This document shows positions 58,440 to 64,000 of a stretch of DNA of 64,000 bases, piece after piece. The translations under genes were made by a program, and so were the position numbers. Each line of letters opens with the position of its first letter. Position 1 is the first letter of the stretch. The stretch is from the NCBI RefSeq assembly GCF_013778455.1, contig NZ_JACEHE010000008.1, positions 248,001 through 312,000 of the forward strand, given 5' to 3'. Source of the stretch: Streptomyces himalayensis subsp. himalayensis. GTDB taxonomy: Bacteria > Actinomycetota > Actinomycetes > Streptomycetales > Streptomycetaceae. Below the pieces are notes generated by a model. That model saw only the letters and a program-made list of their open reading frames with translations, searched no databases and was not told the DNA's origin.

Positions 58440-58662
58440 GATCCCCCCGAACCTCGAATGGGTGCGGGCCGCCCCGGAGGACGCCGTCGGCCCCGGCCCC
58501 TGGATCGAGATCGCCTTCGGCGAGGACGACGCGGTCTACATCCGGGAGACCAGCGACCCGGACAACGTCGTGACGACGACCCAGAAGAAGTGGGACGCGT
58601 TCGTACTCGGGGTCCAGGCAGGCGAGTTCGACCACTTTGTGGAGGACGCCCTGAACGATTGA
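58432..58662 (+). CDS. DUF397 protein 2
   Basis: 76 residues from a GTG: NLEWVRAAPEDA, GPWIEIAFGEDDAVYIRETSDP and KKWDAFVLGVQAGEFD. The Cys pair of typical DUF397 proteins is absent, unlike its neighbour. Likely paralogous partner with altered specificity. Last gene of the XRE operon. Confidence 0.88.
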   Translation: MAEIPPNLEWVRAAPEDAVGPGPWIEIAFGEDDAVYIRETSDPDNVVTTTQKKWDAFVLGVQAGEFDHFVEDALND

Positions 58663-58725
58663 CGGCCCCCCGTCTCGGCTGACAATCTCACTGGCTCGGC
58701 CTGGGCTACGCCGTACCGCCGGGCG

Positions 58726-58800
58726 CCCGCGCGGCCCACTCCGCCGTGCCCCCGCGCAGCCCACTCCGCCCTGCCCCCGCGCAGCCCACTCCGCCCTGCC
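58726..58800. repeat. 25-base tandem repeat, three copies
   Basis: Three 25-base units containing GCCCACTCCGCC; the last two are identical, the first differs at two bases. It lies in the 431-base gap 58663-59093, which otherwise shows no gene and must hold the promoter of the transfer-like operon. Confidence 0.85.
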
Positions 58801-59093
58801 TCCTTGCGCCCCTGGACGCCCCGGGGGCGCCAGGCTGTGATGAGGTGCCACGCCTGGCCATCATTGCCCGAGGTCACCCCTCGTGATACACAGAGTGACC
58901 ATACGTACCTTCGTATACCGCCCCACGCCCCCACGAGGGGCCGTCACGGGCCGGCAGCCGAGGATCCGTACGAAACCCGCCAATCAATGGCGCCAAGTCG
59001 ACAACCGACAGCGCCATCGTCGGCAAGAATGAGGGCTGACCTCTGCGCGCATGGCAGAGGGTGCGGAACAACCCATTAGGGGCGGTGAGTTAC

Positions 59094-59402
59094 ATGCTTA
59101 TGGCAGCCGAAAAGGGCGACATCACCACCATCATCGGCGGGATCGCTCCGGACTGGGGGCCCTTCGGGAGCCTGGGCAACGAAGCGCGGGTGATGATCGA
59201 GGTCGTGATGGCGGTCGCCATCCTGCTCTGCCTCGGCATCGCGATCTGGGGCGCTGCCAAGCAGAGAATCGGCGCCACGGCCCTCCGCGACACCTTCAGC
59301 GCGGAACAGGGCAAAGGGCTCATCATCGCGGGTCTGACCGGCGTCTTCATCATCGGATCGCTCGGCACGCTCTTCACCATCGTGTACGGCATGGCCGTCT
59401 AG
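59094..59402 (+). CDS. Small two-helix membrane protein, VirB2/TrbC-like
   Basis: 102 residues: soluble N-terminus, hydrophobic helices at about 36-53 (VMIEVVMAVAILLCLGIAIWG) and 76-98. Two-helix small proteins at the head of such operons resemble pilin-like VirB2/TrbC proteins. The ATG at 59094 lies behind a GGGGCGGTGA purine-rich stretch; a GTG at 59061 is in frame. Assignment is by context and topology only. Confidence 0.62.
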   Translation: MLMAAEKGDITTIIGGIAPDWGPFGSLGNEARVMIEVVMAVAILLCLGIAIWGAAKQRIGATALRDTFSAEQGKGLIIAGLTGVFIIGSLGTLFTIVYGMAV

Positions 59403-59649
59403 CTGCGGCCGCGGCCGGACCCGACCGGCACCGCGGCCCCCAACGCTCCGTCAGTCGTCCGGGAGCGCCCGGCTCCGTCCTCCTAGCCCACCCGTCCGTC
59501 GCGCCCACCGGCTGAGGTTGCGTTTCCCTGATGTCCCCGATGTCCCAGGCATCCCTGATGTCGAGTCACCACACCGCGTCCGCGCGGCAACCAGCACGGC
59601 TACCGTCGTACTACGCGGTTCAGCACGAGCTTGAGGGGGCTTACGCGGC

Positions 59650-60507
59650 ATGAGTCTCGGCGACGAGCACCATTACGACGACTTCGGACGCTCCGGACGC
59701 ACGGACGACGACTTCGGCGGCTCGGGCCAGACCCGGACCCGGCTCCCCGAGCGGCGTGGCGACATCTACGGCGGCGCGCGACGCCCCGGCCGCTCCTCAT
59801 CGCGGAGCCTGGTCACGGTGGTCGGCGTGGTGGTCCTCCTGATCGCAGCGATCGCTTTCGCGAACCGTGGCGAAGACGGGGGCGACTCCTCTGCGGGGAG
59901 CGGGGAGAGAGCGGACGCAGCGCCTACGGCGGCATCCGGGGAGCGGCCGGTCAGCGCCAAGGACGGGGGGATTCCTTCGGGGTTTGGGCGGGATCGGGAG
60001 GGGGCGCAGTCGGCGGCGGCGAATTATGCGGTGGCGCTGGGGTCGGACGGCATGTTCAACAAGTCCAAGCGGGACGCGATCCTCCAGACAGTCATCACGC
60101 CGTCACGGGTTGCCGACTTCGAGGAGACGCTGGACAAGGCGTACAGCGCCGACTTCAACAAGAACGTCGGGCTGAACGCAGACGGCTCAACGCCCCGGGG
60201 CTACACCTTCGTCTCCCGGACGAGTCCGATCGGCACCAAGGTCATCACCTCGTCCACAGACAAGGCATCGGTCGATGTCTGGTGCAGTGGCCTTCTGGGG
60301 CTAGCCGGAGAGAATTCCACGAACCCAGTGACCAACAGCTGGTTCACGATCAGCATGAAGCTGGAGTGGAAGGACGGCGACTGGAAGATCGTCACGCACT
60401 CACAGAAGGATGGCCCAACGCCTGTCCCAGGCGACGAGCGGGCGTCCAGCGCCGACGACATGGCGAAAGCCGTCGAGGAGTACGGAGGGTTCACGTATGC
60501 CCGTTAG
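59650..60507 (+). CDS. Membrane-anchored conjugation-type protein (VirB8/TraM-like)
   Basis: 285 residues. Asp/Gly-rich cytoplasmic start, one membrane helix (about 53-72, LVTVVGVVVLLIAAIAFA), Ser/Ala linker, and an external domain with AAANYAVALGSDGMF and DWKIVTHSQKDGP. The layout fits NTF2-like VirB8 proteins of Gram-positive T4SS. AGGGGGC precedes the ATG. Overlaps the next gene by 11 bases. Confidence 0.68.
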   Translation: MSLGDEHHYDDFGRSGRTDDDFGGSGQTRTRLPERRGDIYGGARRPGRSSSRSLVTVVGVVVLLIAAIAFANRGEDGGDSSAGSGERADAAPTAASGERPVSAKDGGIPSGFGRDREGAQSAAANYAVALGSDGMFNKSKRDAILQTVITPSRVADFEETLDKAYSADFNKNVGLNADGSTPRGYTFVSRTSPIGTKVITSSTDKASVDVWCSGLLGLAGENSTNPVTNSWFTISMKLEWKDGDWKIVTHSQKDGPTPVPGDERASSADDMAKAVEEYGGFTYAR

Positions 60508-61840
60508 TCGCCACGTACTCAAGCTCACCGCCGCTGTCGGGGCCGTCCAGGCGACCGCTGTCCTGCTGGCAACCCAGGCGTTCGCGGCTCCCACCCCCTC
60601 GCCCAGCGACGATCCTTGCGACCTCATCCACGGTCCTGCCAGGGACTACTGCGAACGAGACGGCGGCTCAGGGGGAGGCAGCGGCTCCACATCCGACCCC
60701 CTCACCTCCACCCTCGACCCCCTCTCCTCCCTCGCAAAGGGCTGTGCCGACGCCGCATCCTGGACCGTCGAGAAGCTGTCCGACGCCGTCAAGGAGACCG
60801 CCGAGGTCGACTTCACGAACCCGACGTTCCTCCAGCAGTACGCCGTCGTCTTCGCGGCCTCGACCGTCCTGACCCTGCTGCTCTGGCTGCTGGCCGTGGC
60901 CAAGCGGGCCGTCCGGGGCGTGCCGCTCGCGACCGCGATCGGTGAGGCCATCGGGTTCCTCTGGCTCACCGTCCTGGCCTCGGCCTTCACGCCGTTGATC
61001 CTCTACACGGTCGTATCGGCGACCGATGGCGTCACGGACGTACTGGCCAAGGCGACCGGCGACCAGACGGACACGTTCTTCGGAACGTTCTCCGGCGCGC
61101 TGGAGAAGGGCGAGGACATCGGCGGCGGACCGATCATGCTGATCGTCGTGTCCCTCGTGTCGATCCTGGCGGCCGGAGTCCTCTGGCTGGAGCTGGTCCT
61201 GCGGGCCGCGCTGCTGTACGTGGGGGCGCTGCTCGGGACCGTCGTGTACGCGGGGCTCGTGGACAAGAACCTGTGGGGGCACGTCCGCCGCTGGGCGGGC
61301 ATCATGATCGCCGTCATCCTCGTCAAACCGGTGATCGTCATCGTGTTGGGCCTGGCCGGGGCGCTCTCCGCGGAAGACGGGCCGAACGCGTTCTCGGCGG
61401 TCGTGTCGGGCCTTGCCATCATCCTGCTCGCCATCTTCGCGAGCGCGATGATCTACCGGTTCGTACCGGGCTTCGGCGACGAGATCGCGAACTCCCGCAA
61501 CAACCGCATCATGCGAGGTGCCGAGAACAAGGCGGCCGCTGTCATCAGCTCCCCTGCCGCCCTTGTGTCCCAGGGCATCAAGACCCACAGCGCCCGCGGC
61601 CGGGCGGACGACGGCGGCGGCAACCAGTCGCGCCCCGCGAACCCGGCGAGTGGAGGGGTGGCCGCACACGGCACGCGTGGGGCGGCCACCGGTACGGGCG
61701 GCGGCGGATCTGTCCCCTCCGCCGCACCCCCGCCCCGTACCAGCCCCGTCAACACGCCGCACGCGAGCAACGCCCGCACCGCCGGAGCTGCCCCGAGCAG
61801 CGCCGGACGTACCAACCGCACGGGAGGTGAAGGGCGTTGA
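60497..61840 (+). CDS. Polytopic membrane protein, VirB6/TrbL-like
   Basis: 447 residues. Signal-like N-terminus with cleavage near QAFAAPT, then five or six membrane helices between about 115 and 330 and a long Gly/Thr/Ala-rich tail (about 345-447). This resembles VirB6/TrbL channel proteins with disordered tails. GGAGGG precedes the ATG. Coupled to both neighbours. Confidence 0.7.
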   Translation: MPVSRHVLKLTAAVGAVQATAVLLATQAFAAPTPSPSDDPCDLIHGPARDYCERDGGSGGGSGSTSDPLTSTLDPLSSLAKGCADAASWTVEKLSDAVKETAEVDFTNPTFLQQYAVVFAASTVLTLLLWLLAVAKRAVRGVPLATAIGEAIGFLWLTVLASAFTPLILYTVVSATDGVTDVLAKATGDQTDTFFGTFSGALEKGEDIGGGPIMLIVVSLVSILAAGVLWLELVLRAALLYVGALLGTVVYAGLVDKNLWGHVRRWAGIMIAVILVKPVIVIVLGLAGALSAEDGPNAFSAVVSGLAIILLAIFASAMIYRFVPGFGDEIANSRNNRIMRGAENKAAAVISSPAALVSQGIKTHSARGRADDGGGNQSRPANPASGGVAAHGTRGAATGTGGGGSVPSAAPPPRTSPVNTPHASNARTAGAAPSSAGRTNRTGGEGR

Positions 61841-63396
61841 CGACCGAGTCCCATCTGTCCCATCCGGTCACGCCCCGCCGTACATATCTGATCGGCCGCG
61901 CCCGGCCGAACGCGATCGTCGGCCGGAACCGTGAGACGGGCGAGATCGCGCTGATCATCGCGGGGGCCTTCCTCGGGATGATGTGCGGACTGCTGGTCCC
62001 GGTCCTCAGCATGCGGATCGTGCTGCTGCTGGGCTTCCCGCTGCTGGCGCTCGCCGCCGTCTACGTCCCGTACAGGCGGCGCACGTTCTACAAGTGGTTC
62101 GAGATCAACCGCAGTTACAAGCGCACTCTGCGACAGGGCACCGCCTACCGGTCGGGGGCCATGGAGGCCGGCATCCGGCTGGACGGCCGGGAGGTCGAGG
62201 TCGGGCCGCCTCCAGGGATCGGCCGCATCTCCTGGCTGGCCGCGCCCTTCGGGCCTGACGAGATCGCCGTACTGCTGCACGCCGACCGGCGTACGGTCAC
62301 GGCGGCCATCGAGATCGAGGGCCCGGGCGTGGGGCTGCGGGACAGCGAGGACCAGGAGGCGCTGGTCGATCGGTTCGGGACGCTGCTGAAGCACGTCGCG
62401 AACGGCGACGGCTTCGTCACGCGGCTCCAGATGCTGGCCCGTACGCTCCCCGCCGACCCGGACGCGCACGCCAAGGACGTCGCGGTGCGCGGCGACGACC
62501 GGGCGCCGGGCTGGCTGCAGGCGTCGTACGACCAGTTGCAGTCCATGGTGTCGACGAGCAGCGAGCAGCACCGGGCGTATCTGGTGGCCTGTATGCACTA
62601 CACCCGGGAGCTCGCCGCCGAGGCGCAGGCCATGGCGCGCGCCGCCCGTCCGGGGGGCGGCAGGAAGCTCGACCGGGACGCCGGACTCGCGGTGGTCATG
62701 GCGCGCGAGCTGACGGACATCTGCTCGCGGCTCCAGGAGGCCGACATCCGGGTGCGCCAGCCGCTCGGCCAGGGCCGGCTCGCCTCGCTCATCCACTCCA
62801 TGTACGACCCGGACCATCCGATCGACCACATCCAGGCGATGACGCAACGCAATGCCTGGCCGGCCGAGCTGGACGCGATGGAGGCGACGTATCTGCAGGC
62901 CAAGACGCGGGAGTCGGCGAGCCGCGCGCCCTGGTGCCATGCCACGGCGTGGGTGAAGGAGTGGCCGATGACGCCGGTGGGCGTCAACTTCCTGGCCCCG
63001 CTGCTCGTCCACACCCCGGACGTGATCCGGACCGTGGCCGTCACGATGGACCTGGAGCCCACCGAGGTGGCCATCGAGCGGATGCTGACCGAGAAGACCA
63101 ACGACGAGGCGGAGGCCAGCCGCGCCGCCAAGATGAACCGGACCGTGGACCCGCGCGACATCGCCGCCCACTCCCGCCTCGACCAGCGCGGCGAAGACCT
63201 GGCGAGCGGCGCCGCGGGCGTCAACCTCGTCGGCTACATCACCGTGTCCGCCCGCACGCCGGAGGCTCTGGCGCGCGACAAGCGGACCATCCGGGCCTCG
63301 GCCGGGAAGTCGTATCTGAAGCTGGAGTGGTGCGACCGCGAGCACCACAGGGCCTTCGTCAACACGCTCCCGTTCGCGACCGGTATCCGAAGGTAG
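61837..63396 (+). CDS. SCO6880-family protein (VirB3/VirB4 N-terminal-like)
   Basis: 519 residues from a TTG that overlaps the previous stop (TTGA). Two membrane helices (about 40-78; PrgI/VirB3-like) precede a large soluble domain comparable with the N-terminal non-ATPase half of VirB4, including ISWLAAPFGPDEIAVLLHAD. No Walker motifs occur; the ATPase domain is in the next gene. SCO6880-type proteins are named from a Streptomyces conjugal-type locus. Confidence 0.75.
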   Translation: MTTESHLSHPVTPRRTYLIGRARPNAIVGRNRETGEIALIIAGAFLGMMCGLLVPVLSMRIVLLLGFPLLALAAVYVPYRRRTFYKWFEINRSYKRTLRQGTAYRSGAMEAGIRLDGREVEVGPPPGIGRISWLAAPFGPDEIAVLLHADRRTVTAAIEIEGPGVGLRDSEDQEALVDRFGTLLKHVANGDGFVTRLQMLARTLPADPDAHAKDVAVRGDDRAPGWLQASYDQLQSMVSTSSEQHRAYLVACMHYTRELAAEAQAMARAARPGGGRKLDRDAGLAVVMARELTDICSRLQEADIRVRQPLGQGRLASLIHSMYDPDHPIDHIQAMTQRNAWPAELDAMEATYLQAKTRESASRAPWCHATAWVKEWPMTPVGVNFLAPLLVHTPDVIRTVAVTMDLEPTEVAIERMLTEKTNDEAEASRAAKMNRTVDPRDIAAHSRLDQRGEDLASGAAGVNLVGYITVSARTPEALARDKRTIRASAGKSYLKLEWCDREHHRAFVNTLPFATGIRR

Positions 63397-63406
63397 GGCT
63401 GAACTG

Positions 63407-64000
63407 ATGCGGGATCCGCTGTCCGTCCTCACCGAAGCCTTCACGTCCTTCCTCTTCGGGAAGGTCGAGACGACCCGGCTGCCCGTCCGTACGTCGACCG
63501 GTCAGGCCCAGGCGGTCTACCTGCCGACGGCCGCACCCGGCCTCGGCGACTCCGGCGTGATCATCGGCCGCGAGGTCTACTCGGGCAAGGGCTACATCTA
63601 CGACCCCTTCCAGCTGTACGGGCAGCAGCTGCCGGCCCCGCACTGGCTGGTGCTCGGCGAGTCGGGCAACGGCAAGTCCGCGCTGGAGAAGACGTATGTG
63701 CTTCGGCAGCTGAGGTTCCGCGACCGGCAGGTCGTGGTGCTGGACGCGCAGGGCGAGGACGGCGTGGGCGAATGGAACCTCATCGCCCAGGAGCTGGGGA
63801 TAACTCCCATCCGGCTCGACCCCATGGCGGCCCTGGACACCGGAATCCGCCTGAACCCGCTGGACCCGTCGATCACGACCACCGGGCAGCTGGCCCTGCT
63901 CAGGACGATCATCGAGGTCGCGATGGGGCATGGGCTCGACGAGCGGTCCGGCTTCGCGCTCAAGGTCGCGCACGCGTACGTCAACGAGACGATCGTCGAG
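63407..64000 (+). CDS. VirB4/TraC-like ATPase (partial, runs off the window)
   Basis: 198 codons visible from an ATG ten bases after the previous stop. Walker A GESGNGKS at residues 84-91 (PHWLVLGESGNGKS), then VVVLDAQGEDG and LDPMAALDTGIRLNPLDP as found in VirB4-type and FtsK/HerA-like NTPases. It supplies the ATPase half separated from the preceding gene. The C-terminal part with Walker B lies beyond the window. Confidence 0.82.
   Translation, partial: MRDPLSVLTEAFTSFLFGKVETTRLPVRTSTGQAQAVYLPTAAPGLGDSGVIIGREVYSGKGYIYDPFQLYGQQLPAPHWLVLGESGNGKSALEKTYVLRQLRFRDRQVVVLDAQGEDGVGEWNLIAQELGITPIRLDPMAALDTGIRLNPLDPSITTTGQLALLRTIIEVAMGHGLDERSGFALKVAHAYVNETIVE

Noticed and set aside
61453..63444. 663-codon minus-strand open frame opposite the SCO6880-family gene
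   Set aside because: Arg/Gly/His-rich shadow; the plus-strand genes are coupled and have membrane and domain features.

Overview
The window is about 70% GC with Streptomyces-type codon use, GTG and TTG starts, ATGA/GTGA overlaps and mycothiol, sporulation and Pho-regulon genes, so it is a Streptomyces chromosome core segment. Gene order from nur through glnR, ppk, pst, pit and csoR to a membrane/transfer locus matches, from memory, the S. coelicolor SCO4130-SCO4180 neighbourhood, read towards lower numbers from left to right. No rRNA, tRNA, CRISPR array or complete insertion sequence was seen.

Left end (1-5.0 kb): the start of a phosphotransferase-like gene, then an unusual array of three GntR-type winged-helix regulators (minus strand), each followed by a divergent plus-strand gene for a 60-62 residue membrane protein sharing the core GFEQL[VI]QWxYGP. 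Modules 2 and 3 share an AGTTGG-N3-CCAACT operator and a near-identical leaderless regulator promoter. A HAD phosphatase is translationally coupled to regulator 2. I do not recognise this as a described system and rank it as the main novelty candidate.

5-10.6 kb: Eis-like acetyltransferase, asparaginase, RsiG (c-di-GMP-binding anti-sigma factor for WhiG), D-aminoacyl-tRNA deacylase, YgfZ and the nickel regulator Nur. 10.7-13.6 kb is a defence-like island between core genes: an Abi/HEPN protein, an HTH-fused type I-like methylase and a half-size specificity subunit, with no restriction subunit.

14-25 kb: nitrobindin, a three-gene overlapping operon of single-pass Pro/Ala-rich membrane proteins, a sulfur cluster (DsrE, DUF1416, rhodanese with a Cys-rich leader peptide, MoaD-like), LmeA-like protein, a membrane protein, a hydrolase, and glnR preceded by an 18-codon overlapping leader ORF.

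25-41 kb: LacI regulator, a two-component system beside a PDZ-less HtrA protease (compare MprAB-PepD), an ABC ATPase remnant, 5'-nucleotidase, mycothiol synthase, a YtrA-type regulator/ABC operon with its operator, and ppk-CHAD-Nudix. 40-47 kb is the phosphate-uptake region: PHO box, pstSCAB with a hairpin after pstS, and the low-affinity Pit transporter with its DUF47 partner, followed by csoR with its operator.

47-64 kb: small proteins, a lipoprotein, a BBE-type oxidase, two tandem FG-GAP proteins and a PAP2 phosphatase, then a T4SS-like locus (transglycosylase/NlpC, VirB2-, VirB8- and VirB6-like proteins, a split VirB4-like ATPase). It contains a Uma2, HATPase, XRE and double DUF397 insert and runs off the right edge.

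A dispersed repeat family (copies near 6.4, 22.3, 38.8 and 40.1 kb) lies inside two coding regions without breaking frame.
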